In this document: piece by piece, positions 1-5,770 of the stretch
Layout of the letters: every line of letters begins with the position of its first letter
Position numbering within the stretch: position 1 is the first letter of the stretch
Assembly: GCA_018110855.1 (NCBI GenBank)
Contig: JAGBFZ010000210.1
Coordinates: 1 to 6,808 of the forward strand
Source: Oscillospiraceae bacterium
GTDB lineage: Bacteria > Bacillota > Clostridia > Oscillospirales > Ruminococcaceae
Direction: 5' to 3'
Length of the DNA stretch: 6,808 bases
Translations under genes and position numbers: made by a program
The notes under the pieces: model-generated
The model's input: only the letters and a program-made list of their open reading frames with translations
Told to the model about the DNA's origin: nothing
The model's database searches: none

Positions 1-201
1 AGAATGGTGAGGGGGGCTTTTTCACAGAGAAGAAAAAATCTTGCAAACTCCCTTTCCTCCTCTCTCGGAATGGATAAATCCGCAGTTACAAATTCAATAA
101 GAGCGGCGGGACTTTCGGAAAATATCCGTCCCGAGCAGCTTACCCTGCAGCAGCTTGCGGATGTTTCGGAGAGGATTTCCGAGATCTGTGAGGTGAAATA
201 A
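1..201 (+). CDS. rsmA: 16S rRNA dimethyladenosine transferase RsmA (KsgA), 3' end only
   Basis: This is the C-terminal 66 residues of a protein whose start lies before the window; the frame is open to base 1. RsmA dimethylates two adjacent adenosines in the 3'-terminal helix of 16S rRNA during small-subunit assembly. The family-typical C-terminal helical domain is visible: VRGAFSQRRKNLANSL at residues 3-18, where homologues read close to AAFGQRRKTLLNAL, then a G-x-x-x-x-x-RPEQLTLQQLADVS stretch that matches the usual ARPETLSLEEFARL ending. The SAM-binding part is outside the window. The stop TAA at 199-201 is one base from the next ATG, and the last codons contain that gene's ribosome site, so the two are probably co-transcribed. 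The internal ATG at base 4 is not a real start. Confidence 0.9.
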   Translation, partial: RMVRGAFSQRRKNLANSLSSSLGMDKSAVTNSIRAAGLSENIRPEQLTLQQLADVSERISEICEVK

Positions 202-202
202 A

Positions 203-1054
203 ATGGCTTCAAATTATAAAATGCCCCGTCTGAACATCTTCCTTGAGCATATTTACGAGGGGGCTGCGCAGCAGGATATCTCCCTTGAAAAAATGCTTTG
301 CTTTGCTCATAAGGCGGGCTATGGCGGGCTTGAGTGCGATCTTTCACGCTTATCGGACAGGTCGGAAACCAAAAAGCTTTTTGACTGCTGCGGTTTATCC
401 GTTTCATCGGTTTATAATTTCTTCGATTTCGGGCATGAGGCTTTTGAAATTTCGAAGGATAAAATTTTTGCCCATCTTGAGACGGCTGCTTTTTTCGGTG
501 CACAAACTGTGCTTGCTGTGGCGGGATTTATTCATAATGGGGATAATTTCGATGCAGTTCGGGGCAGAATGGCGGAGGCTCTTTCCTTCATGTGCGAGAC
601 TGCCGAAAAATACGGCATTACTGTTACCCTTGAGGATTTTGACGATACGGCTGCGCCATTTTCCGATTCGGACGGGCTTTTGTGGTTTATGGAAAATGTT
701 CCGAAGCTGCGGTTTACATTTGACACGGGCAACTTTGCTTACAGCCTTGAAAATGCGGAGGACGCTTATTTAAAGCTCCGCAGATATGTTCATCATGTTC
801 ATCTCAAGGACCGTTCATGGGACAGTCTGCGGGCAGATTCGGACAATACTAACGGAAAAGCCGATCTTTCGGGAAAAATAATGTACCCCTGCGAGGCGGG
901 CGGCGGATTTATCGGCATTGAGCGAATTGTGAAAAAGCTGATCTCCGATGGTTACAAGGGCAGCTTTTCGGTGGAGCATTTCGGTGCGGCAGATCAGCTT
1001 GGGTATATGAGACGCTCGGCTGAGAATATTCGGAAAATATTTGAGGAGAAATGA
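203..1054 (+). CDS. Sugar phosphate isomerase/epimerase (AP endonuclease 2-like TIM barrel)
   Basis: This 283-residue cytoplasmic protein belongs to the xylose isomerase-like TIM-barrel superfamily, which includes tagatose/psicose epimerases, myo-inositol catabolism enzymes and endonuclease IV. Four metal ligands can be placed at the ends of beta strands: E144 in VTLEDFDD, D174 in FTFDTGNF, H200 in HHVHLKD and E258 in FSVEHFG. The length and the GYGGLECDL segment near residues 39-47 fit the family. The substrate cannot be read from the sequence. A sugar or keto-sugar is likely because a ThuA-domain gene follows two genes later. The start at 203 is supported by AGGTGA at 191-196, six bases upstream; a second Met at residue 7 is possible but worse placed. 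The stop overlaps the ATG at 1051. An unusual C-terminal insert (about residues 211-230) precedes the EAGGG turn. Confidence 0.85.
   Translation: MASNYKMPRLNIFLEHIYEGAAQQDISLEKMLCFAHKAGYGGLECDLSRLSDRSETKKLFDCCGLSVSSVYNFFDFGHEAFEISKDKIFAHLETAAFFGAQTVLAVAGFIHNGDNFDAVRGRMAEALSFMCETAEKYGITVTLEDFDDTAAPFSDSDGLLWFMENVPKLRFTFDTGNFAYSLENAEDAYLKLRRYVHHVHLKDRSWDSLRADSDNTNGKADLSGKIMYPCEAGGGFIGIERIVKKLISDGYKGSFSVEHFGAADQLGYMRRSAENIRKIFEEK
1044..1048 (+). promoter_or_regulatory. Shine-Dalgarno site that decides the start of the small ORF
   Basis: AGGAG lies inside the last codons of the isomerase gene. It is 8 bases before the ATG at 1057 and only 2 before the ATG at 1051. The normal spacing therefore favours 1057, although 1051 forms the classic ATGA stop-start overlap. 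Confidence 0.6.
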
Positions 1055-1056
1055 AA

Positions 1057-1293
1057 ATGAAAGATAAAATAAAAGACATCTGCACTCAGATGATAAACGG
1101 CAAGATTTCCTTTGAAGCATTTTATGACAAGCTCACCGCTGTCTGCGAGGACACACGCACAGATGATGACACCGCTTGTCTTCTTGAGGACGTTTTGATG
1201 GAGCTTGAGATGATAGGCTCTGAAACAAAGTCGAAAAAGGTTCTGGGGGAGACTGCAAAGGAAGCCGCAGAGCGTATTTTAAAGGAAGTCTGA
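1057..1293 (+). CDS. Small acidic helical protein of unknown function (78 aa)
   Basis: I do not recognise this protein. It has 78 residues (80 if the ATG at 1051 is used) and no signal peptide or membrane segment. It appears almost wholly helical: MKDKIKDICTQMINGK, then SFEAFYDKLTAVCEDT, an acidic DDDTACLLEDVLMELEMIG helix and a lysine/glutamate-rich end, AKEAAERILKEV. It has two cysteines in the first half and one more in the acidic helix, not arranged as a metal site. It is very probably a real gene: it has a good ribosome site, fills the gap between two conserved genes exactly, and shares their orientation and codon style. Its stop is 2 bases before the ThuA ATG, which suggests translational coupling. 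A role as a partner or subunit of the neighbouring sugar enzymes is speculation. Confidence 0.65.
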   Translation: MKDKIKDICTQMINGKISFEAFYDKLTAVCEDTRTDDDTACLLEDVLMELEMIGSETKSKKVLGETAKEAAERILKEV

Positions 1294-1295
1294 AA

Positions 1296-2009
1296 ATGAT
1301 AAACGTACTTATATGGAATGAATTTATCCATGAGAAAAATCAGCCCGAGGTTGCAGCTATTTATCCCGAAGGGATTCACCGTGCCATTGGCAGTTATCTT
1401 TCCGAGGATGGGGAATTTTCTGTTAAATATGCCACGCTTGATATGGAGCATAACGGTATTACAAAGGAACTGCTTGATGATACCGATGTGCTGATATGGT
1501 GGGGGCATCAGGCTCATGAGATGGTTTCCGACGAAGCTGTCCGCCTTGTATGCGAAAGGATAAACGGGGGAATGGGTTTTATTCCGCTACATTCGGCTCA
1601 TCACAGCAGGATATTCAAGGCTCTCTGCGGAACCTCCTGCAATCTTAAATGGCGGCATGGTGACAGGGAGCGGATATGGTGCGTTTCCCCATCTCATCCC
1701 ATTGCAGAAGGTATTCCCGAGCATTTTGAGCTGCCACGGGAGGAGATGTACGGCGAGCCTTTTGATATCCCGAATCCCGACGAAATAGTATTCATGGGCT
1801 GGTTTGCGGGAGGAGAGGTTTTTCGCAGCGGCGTGACCTTCAGACGTGGTGCGGGCAGGATATTTTATTTTCAGCCCGGGCATGAGGAATATCCCGTTTA
1901 TCACGATGAGAATATTCTGAAAATAATCAAAAATGCGGTGAGATGGGCGGCGCCCTCTGTACGAGAGAGCAGAAATATCCCATGCACGAATCCCGCTCCT
2001 CTTGAATGA
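1296..2009 (+). CDS. ThuA-domain protein (trehalose utilization family)
   Basis: This 237-residue cytoplasmic protein covers the full ThuA fold, which resembles class I glutamine amidotransferases. Conserved blocks occur in order: DVLIWWGHQAHEMV (64-77), GGMGFIPLHSAHHSRIFKAL (91-110), the G-T-S-C segment (112-115), EEMYGEPFDIPNPDE (149-163), GGEVFRSGV (172-180) and YFQPGHEEYPVYH (191-203). These match the close ThuA group of Firmicutes and rhizobia. In Sinorhizobium, thuA and thuB are needed for trehalose and sucrose use through 3-keto sugars, with ThuB as the oxidoreductase. No oxidoreductase is present here. A role in processing keto-glycosides with the upstream isomerase is inferred. Start support is AAGGAAG at 1282-1288, seven bases upstream. 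The tail after NAVRWAAP (about 17 residues) looks poorly conserved. The exact reaction is unknown. Confidence 0.88.
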   Translation: MINVLIWNEFIHEKNQPEVAAIYPEGIHRAIGSYLSEDGEFSVKYATLDMEHNGITKELLDDTDVLIWWGHQAHEMVSDEAVRLVCERINGGMGFIPLHSAHHSRIFKALCGTSCNLKWRHGDRERIWCVSPSHPIAEGIPEHFELPREEMYGEPFDIPNPDEIVFMGWFAGGEVFRSGVTFRRGAGRIFYFQPGHEEYPVYHDENILKIIKNAVRWAAPSVRESRNIPCTNPAPLE

Positions 2010-2026
2010 AAAGGAATGTGAATTTT

Positions 2027-2857
2027 ATGATATATCTTGGAATCGACGCAGGAGGTTCGGCGGTGAAGCTGATATGTACTGACGAATGCTGCAATATTCT
2101 TGCAAAACGTAAATACAACACCGACGGCAGCGGAGAGCGGCTTGAAGCGGAATGCTTTGATATGCTTTCCGAGGCGGAAATTTCCGAAAAGCCCTGTCAT
2201 ATTTTTCTGACCGGGGCAGGCTCGGATATTGCAGAGGGGCGATTTGACGGTATTCCCCGAAGCTATTCCGAGGAATTCGGCTGCTTCGGCAGAGGCGGTC
2301 AATGGCTCAGCGGCATTGACAGGGCTGTTATTGTAAGCATGGGAACGGGCACTGCTTTTGTTTTTGCGGATAATGATAAATATACTCACATCGGCGGCAG
2401 CGGCGTTGGCGGCGGCACTCTTTCGGGGCTTGCGGAGCTTATGATAAACGTCAGGGACAGCGGCGAGCTTAACCGCCTTATCTCCGAGGGAAAGCCTGCA
2501 AGGGTAGATCTTACCATGGGGGATATATGCAAGGGAACGCTGGGCGGTCTTGCTGCGGATGTTACTGCTGCAAATTTCGGCGGTCGGAATATGTCCCGTG
2601 AGCCTGCCGATATTGCCGCAGGTATTTCCAACATGATATTCCAGACGGCAGGCGTCATGGCTGCCTTTGCCTGCAAGGGAACGGACATCACAAACGCTGT
2701 ATTTGTCGGCGCAATGTCCGAGATACCCGAGGGAAAGGCGGTCCTCAGGGCTGTGGGGGGACTTCACGGGCTTACATTCACTGTTCCCGAGGGCGGCGCA
2801 TATGCAGGCGCTATAGGTGCTGTTTTACAGGGAATTGAAAGGACAGGAGATAAATGA
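2027..2857 (+). CDS. coaW: Type II pantothenate kinase CoaW
   Basis: This is a 276-residue actin-fold (ASKHA) kinase expected to phosphorylate pantothenate with ATP, the first and committed step of coenzyme A synthesis. Visible motifs are the N-terminal phosphate loop YLGIDAGGSAVKL (3-15), LTGAGSDIAE (61-70), the EEF segment whose E83 aligns with the catalytic glutamate of staphylococcal and human PanK, VSMGTGTAFVF (103-113), the glycine-rich HIGGSGVGGGTLSGL (121-135) and DVTAANFG (168-175), then a C-terminal GGAYAGAIGAV (257-267). The length fits S. aureus CoaW (about 267). I chose the ATG at 2027 because the fold begins exactly there and AAGGA at 2010-2014 lies upstream, although 12 bases is a long spacing. 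The ATG at 2006 overlaps the ThuA stop but has no ribosome site and would add seven unconserved residues. The stop overlaps the next ATG. Confidence 0.88.
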   Translation: MIYLGIDAGGSAVKLICTDECCNILAKRKYNTDGSGERLEAECFDMLSEAEISEKPCHIFLTGAGSDIAEGRFDGIPRSYSEEFGCFGRGGQWLSGIDRAVIVSMGTGTAFVFADNDKYTHIGGSGVGGGTLSGLAELMINVRDSGELNRLISEGKPARVDLTMGDICKGTLGGLAADVTAANFGGRNMSREPADIAAGISNMIFQTAGVMAAFACKGTDITNAVFVGAMSEIPEGKAVLRAVGGLHGLTFTVPEGGAYAGAIGAVLQGIERTGDK

Positions 2858-3420
2858 GAAAAACCTTTAACGCTCTCGATATTTCAAAAAGGGTCATTGC
2901 TTCCCGTGTTTCCGAGGGAGATATATGCATTGACGCAACTGCGGGACGGGGCAATGACACTGCTTTTCTTTGTGAGCTTGCGGGAAAAAACGGAAAGGTA
3001 TTTGCCTTTGATATCCAGCCCGAAGCCATTGAAAGCACAAGGCGGCTTCTTGAGGAAAAGGGTTTTGCAGAGCGTGCGGAGCTTATTCTCGGAAGCCATA
3101 CGGACATGGACAGATATGCCGATGAGGGAACTGTTTCCTGCATTACCTTTAATTTCGGCTGGCTCCCGGGCGGCGACCACACTATCCACACACAGACCGA
3201 AACAAGCCTTGAGGCGGTAAAAAAAGCCCTGCGCCTTATCAAAAAGGGCGGGCTTATTTCCATGATACTTTATTACGGCAGGGACACGGGCTTTGAGGAA
3301 AAGGAGGCTCTGCTCCGATTTGTGAAAACTATTGACAGCGAGGAATATTCGGTAATTACCGCTGAATTTTCCAATCGTCCCAACTGCCCGCCCATTCCCA
3401 TTTTCATTCTCAGGGAATGA
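2854..3420 (+). CDS. mnmM: SAM-dependent tRNA methyltransferase, MnmM/YtqB family
   Basis: This 188-residue class I methyltransferase belongs to the family once called putative rRNA methylase (Pfam rRNA_methylase). B. subtilis YtqB in this family was shown to be MnmM, which methylates 5-aminomethyl(-2-thio)uridine at the tRNA wobble position to the mnm5 form. Visible motifs: SAM motif I, DATAGRGNDT (27-36); motif II acidic residue D53 in FAFDIQ; the family signature NFGWLPGGDH (100-109) followed by T-I-H-T; a KKGGLISMILYYG strand (130-142); and the terminal NCPPIPIFI (177-185). The length is typical of the family. The start overlaps the coaW stop as ATGA, with AGGAG at 2845-2849. The 3' end overlaps the opposing PAP2 gene by 11 bases, with no terminator in between. 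Confidence 0.88.
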   Translation: MRKTFNALDISKRVIASRVSEGDICIDATAGRGNDTAFLCELAGKNGKVFAFDIQPEAIESTRRLLEEKGFAERAELILGSHTDMDRYADEGTVSCITFNFGWLPGGDHTIHTQTETSLEAVKKALRLIKKGGLISMILYYGRDTGFEEKEALLRFVKTIDSEEYSVITAEFSNRPNCPPIPIFILRE

Positions 3421-3937
3421 GATAAAAGCCAACAATTGACGGGATAACGGCGAGCAATGCTCCGAATATCACGTCAAGGGGGAAATGCACTCCCATAAGC
3501 GGACGGGATATTGCTATGAGTGCTGCAAGAATTACGAGAAATATTCCCGCAGGCGTGTTTACATAAAGGCAGGCGAGGGCGATCACCACTGCGCAGGCGG
3601 TATGTCGGCTGGGGCAGGATTTTCCCTTTGTCGCTTTCGGCAGAACGGGCTTTATGGGATATTTTTCGTATGGTCGGGGGGCGTTTATTCCCTTTCTCAC
3701 TGCCGTTACAAGAAAAAATACGAATGCGGGTACGGCTATTGCCGTTATTATCCTCATATCATGCGAAACTGCAAGGCAGACAAGCAGGATTATATATGCC
3801 GCATACATTATGACTGTTGAGGCGGTCTTGAATATTTTCAGTGCATTTATTCGGCTGTCCGATGAGGTGAAATATTCATATACTGCGGGGTATTTTTCAA
3901 AGTATTTTTCGCAGTGCTTATTATAGAAGTTATTCAT
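3410..3937 (-). CDS. PAP2-family membrane phosphatase
   Basis: This 175-residue protein has the three-part active site of type 2 phosphatidic acid phosphatases. Motif 1 is RKGINAPRP (81-89), with Arg where the consensus K-x6-RP has Lys. Motif 2 is CPSRHTA (108-114), the PSRH variant of PSGH. Motif 3 is SRPLMGVHFPLD (144-155), a perfect SR-x5-H-x3-D with nucleophile H151. Hydrophobic stretches at about 38-57, 62-79, 114-126, 129-144 and 156-174 suggest a five-segment membrane protein with the active site on the outer face. Likely substrates are lipid phosphates such as undecaprenyl pyrophosphate, phosphatidic acid or phosphatidylglycerol phosphate; the sequence does not decide. The start is supported by GAAAGG (plus-strand 3947-3952), nine bases upstream. 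The gene diverges from the DUF3810 gene across 27 bases and converges on mnmM with an 11-base overlap. Confidence 0.87.
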   Translation of the reverse strand: MNNFYNKHCEKYFEKYPAVYEYFTSSDSRINALKIFKTASTVIMYAAYIILLVCLAVSHDMRIITAIAVPAFVFFLVTAVRKGINAPRPYEKYPIKPVLPKATKGKSCPSRHTACAVVIALACLYVNTPAGIFLVILAALIAISRPLMGVHFPLDVIFGALLAVIPSIVGFYLIP

Positions 3938-3946
3938 TCAGTCTGA

Positions 3947-3957
3947 CCTTTCAAAGG
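3947..3957. promoter_or_regulatory. Palindrome CCTTTCAAAGG carrying both divergent Shine-Dalgarno sites
   Basis: This perfect inverted repeat (5-base arms, 1-base centre) lies in the 27-base gap between two divergent genes. Read on the plus strand, AAAGG begins AAAGGAGA (3953-3960), four bases before the DUF3810 ATG at 3965. Read on the minus strand, GAAAGG is the ribosome site of the PAP2 gene, nine bases before its ATG. One element thus serves translation in both directions. No room remains for promoters, so each gene's promoter must lie inside the other's coding region; a weak TATTAT at 3919-3924 is one candidate for the rightward gene. Confidence 0.7.
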
Positions 3958-3964
3958 AGATTTT

Positions 3965-5092
3965 ATGCCCGAAAAAAAGAAGCTTAATAAAAACATTATC
4001 GCTATGCTCATTATTCTTGCGCTCATGGCGGCGGCGAATATTACTGCTGTGCTCAGTACTCCTGCCGCCGATTTTTATATGCGTTATATCTTTGCGCCCG
4101 TTTCGGATATAATTTCAGCCGTAACGGGGATATTGCCCTTTTCTCTCGGCGAGATACTTATTGCGCTTGGAATAATTCTGCTTATTGCCGCTCCGATCAT
4201 CCTTATCATCGGGGCGGTGAAGAAGAAAAAGAAGCTGCTTTCGGGCTTCGGGATATTCTTTGGTTGGGTGCTTATTTACATAATCGTTACGGAGACGCTA
4301 AACTGCTTTGTGCTTTACCGCACAACGGAATTTTCTCCCAAATACCATAACAGTGCGGGAGCGGCGGGCTTTACCTTAGGGCAGCTTAACGAGCTTTGCG
4401 AAGAGGTTATCCTTAACGCAAATGAGCTTTCCGAACAGGTTTCCCGTGACGAAAACGGGGATATGATCGTTCCCGATAATCTGGACGAAATCGCTGAAAG
4501 AGCCATGAATATCCTTGGGGAGGAATACACCGAGCTTGAGGGACTTTACCCGAAGCACAAAAGGATAAACGGTGCTGTTATGACGAGCTTTGATCTGCAG
4601 GGGGTGTATTTCCCCTTTACCCTTGAGGCAAATTACAACAGGGCGCTGAGTCCTGCGAGAGTACCCTGCACGGTAATGCATGAGCTTAGTCATCTGAAGG
4701 GGTTTATCCGGGAGGACGAGGCGGGATTTATCGCATACCGTGCCTGCCTTGAAGCTGAAGAGCCTGAGGTGAGATACAGCGGATATTTAAGCGGTATGAA
4801 TTACCTTTTATCCGCCTGCCGCAGGGCATTTCCCAGCGGGGAATACGAAAGGCTCTGCTCCCTTATCTCCCCGCAGGTCTTTAAGGACAACACCTTTGTA
4901 AGCGAGGAATATATGGAATATATCAGGCAAAAGGCGGTTATTCCCACGGAAAAGACCCAGGCTGTTTCCGCAAAGGCAATTGACGTTACCTTAAAGGTGG
5001 GCGGTATTCCCGACGGCGGACAGAGCTATGGCAGAATGGTCGATCTGATGCTGGAATACAGATATTACATTGAGGATGTTAACGCTCAATAA
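3965..5092 (+). CDS. DUF3810 membrane protein with zinc-peptidase-like HELSH motif
   Basis: This 375-residue protein matches the DUF3810 family (Pfam), which has no established function. After a basic start (PEKKKLNKN) come a transmembrane segment at about 10-30, a long hydrophobic segment at about 58-85 ending in KKKKK, and a third at about 93-113. The remaining 260 residues are soluble and by the positive-inside rule probably extracytoplasmic. The soluble part contains VMHELSHLKGFIREDEAGFIAYRACL (positions 238-262). H239, E240 and H243 form an HExxH zinc site, and E252 nine residues later is a plausible third ligand. Upstream is the family-like SFDLQGVYFPFTLEANYN region (208-225). Peptidase activity is inferred only from this motif. 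The start has AAAGGAGA at 3953-3960. The stop overlaps the opposing HD gene by 14 bases. Confidence 0.82.
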   Translation: MPEKKKLNKNIIAMLIILALMAAANITAVLSTPAADFYMRYIFAPVSDIISAVTGILPFSLGEILIALGIILLIAAPIILIIGAVKKKKKLLSGFGIFFGWVLIYIIVTETLNCFVLYRTTEFSPKYHNSAGAAGFTLGQLNELCEEVILNANELSEQVSRDENGDMIVPDNLDEIAERAMNILGEEYTELEGLYPKHKRINGAVMTSFDLQGVYFPFTLEANYNRALSPARVPCTVMHELSHLKGFIREDEAGFIAYRACLEAEEPEVRYSGYLSGMNYLLSACRRAFPSGEYERLCSLISPQVFKDNTFVSEEYMEYIRQKAVIPTEKTQAVSAKAIDVTLKVGGIPDGGQSYGRMVDLMLEYRYYIEDVNAQ

Positions 5093-5681
5093 AATAGCTT
5101 GCTTCCATATCTGCGGCATGGAGCGCATAGGCAAGGGGGAACTGCTCGAAGGCTCTGCCAACGAGGTTTATATCCTCGCTGCCCGAGAAGCCCATGTGAA
5201 AGCGTATGGCAAAGGCTTCCTCCCTTGACAGCCGCATGAAGCCTGTGATTATGTAGACGGATTTTTCGCCGTGACCGTAGGGGAGACGGTCGTCTATGGT
5301 ATAATAGGGGACCTTCTCCCACACGCCCTGCTCGTTTTTGGCGTTCCGGAAATCGGTTTTGTAGAAATTTATCTTGCAGATATCGTGAAGAAGGGCGATT
5401 ATTGCTCTTGTTTCGTTATCTGCATTTATTTTATAAAGCTCCTTTACTCTTGGACGGTCAAGATAGTCGCAGAGACAGTCATAGACGTTAAGGCTATGTT
5501 CAAGAAGTCCTCCCTCATATGAGCCGTGATATTTTGTGCTGGCGGGGGCGGTGAAGAAATCGCTTTTTGACGAGAGAAGATATTCAAGCAGCTTATCTGC
5601 TCCCTCTCTTTTGATATTCTCTTTGTATATTTCGGTGAACCGCTGCTTTAATGCGGCGGTGTCGGGAAGGTTTCCGTTCAT
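5079..5681 (-). CDS. HD-domain hydrolase, stand-alone, YhaM-HD-like
   Basis: This 200-residue cytoplasmic protein has the HD metal-dependent phosphohydrolase pattern. Probable ligands and conserved sites are H52 (KYHGSYEGGLLEHS, 50-63), H62, the H99-D100 pair in ALLHDICK (96-103), H137 in LPYGHGEKS (133-141), H162 in RFHMGF and D191 in LHAADMEA (187-194). The order and spacing resemble the HD domain of the 3'-5' exoribonuclease YhaM, but the OB-fold nucleic-acid-binding domain of YhaM is absent. The substrate is unknown: a nucleotide, cyclic nucleotide or RNA end are options. I start at ATG 5681 because a perfect AGGAGG lies eight bases upstream and the fold starts there. The frame is open further upstream to 5792, but that part reads through the leader repeat. 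It probably has its own promoter (5717-5744). Confidence 0.85.
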   Translation of the reverse strand: MNGNLPDTAALKQRFTEIYKENIKREGADKLLEYLLSSKSDFFTAPASTKYHGSYEGGLLEHSLNVYDCLCDYLDRPRVKELYKINADNETRAIIALLHDICKINFYKTDFRNAKNEQGVWEKVPYYTIDDRLPYGHGEKSVYIITGFMRLSREEAFAIRFHMGFSGSEDINLVGRAFEQFPLAYALHAADMEASYFIER

Positions 5682-5689
5682 TATTGTTG

Positions 5690-5695
5690 CCTCCT
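5690..5695 (-). promoter_or_regulatory. Perfect AGGAGG ribosome site of the HD gene
   Basis: On the minus strand AGGAGG lies eight bases before the ATG at 5681. This is a consensus anti-16S match at ideal spacing, and it rules out the longer reading of the frame that would begin at 5792. Confidence 0.85.
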
Positions 5696-5716
5696 GTTTT
5701 TTCTTTGTATTTGTCC

Positions 5717-5744
5717 GATATAAAAACTGTTGACGCGGTGACAA
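5717..5744 (-). promoter_or_regulatory. Possible sigma-A promoter for the HD gene
   Basis: On the minus strand TTGTCA (plus 5739-5744) matches the -35 consensus TTGACA at five of six bases. A 16-base spacer is followed by TATATC (plus 5717-5722), which matches TATAAT at four of six. Transcription would start near 5710 and leave about 28 bases of leader containing the AGGAGG site. It lies in the AT-rich half of the suspected repeat. The -10 is weak, so the call is tentative. Confidence 0.4.
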
Positions 5745-5770
5745 AACTAACAAATCCACATAAACTAACA
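5744..5770. repeat. Direct repeat AAACTAACA, two copies 18 bases apart
   Basis: AAACTAACA occurs exactly at 5744-5752 and 5762-5770 on the plus strand (TGTTAGTTT on the minus strand). The copy at 5762 contains the TAG stop of the beta-mannosidase, and the other touches the -35 box proposed for the HD gene. The 18-base period is under two helical turns. It could be an operator pair, an internal feature of the repeat, or chance. Confidence 0.5.

Noticed and set aside
243..773. A 176-codon plus-strand frame inside the isomerase gene
   Set aside because: It is in another frame of a gene with intact metal ligands, its product is Arg/Leu-rich noise, and no ribosome site precedes it.
2006..2026. 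An earlier start for coaW overlapping the ThuA stop
   Set aside because: No ribosome site precedes it and the seven added residues fall before the conserved start of the fold. It cannot be wholly excluded because of the ATGA overlap.
2391..2416. A GGC-rich tandem-repeat-like stretch
   Set aside because: It encodes the conserved glycine-rich loop GGSGVGGG of the pantothenate kinase.
1901..2767. A 288-codon open frame on the minus strand across coaW and the end of the ThuA gene
   Set aside because: It is antisense to a clearly recognised kinase, has no domain or fitting ribosome site, and its composition follows from the complementary codons of coaW.
5730..5758. A plus-strand promoter from TTGACG at 5730-5735
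   Set aside because: No -10-like sequence lies at the right spacing, and no plus-strand gene follows.
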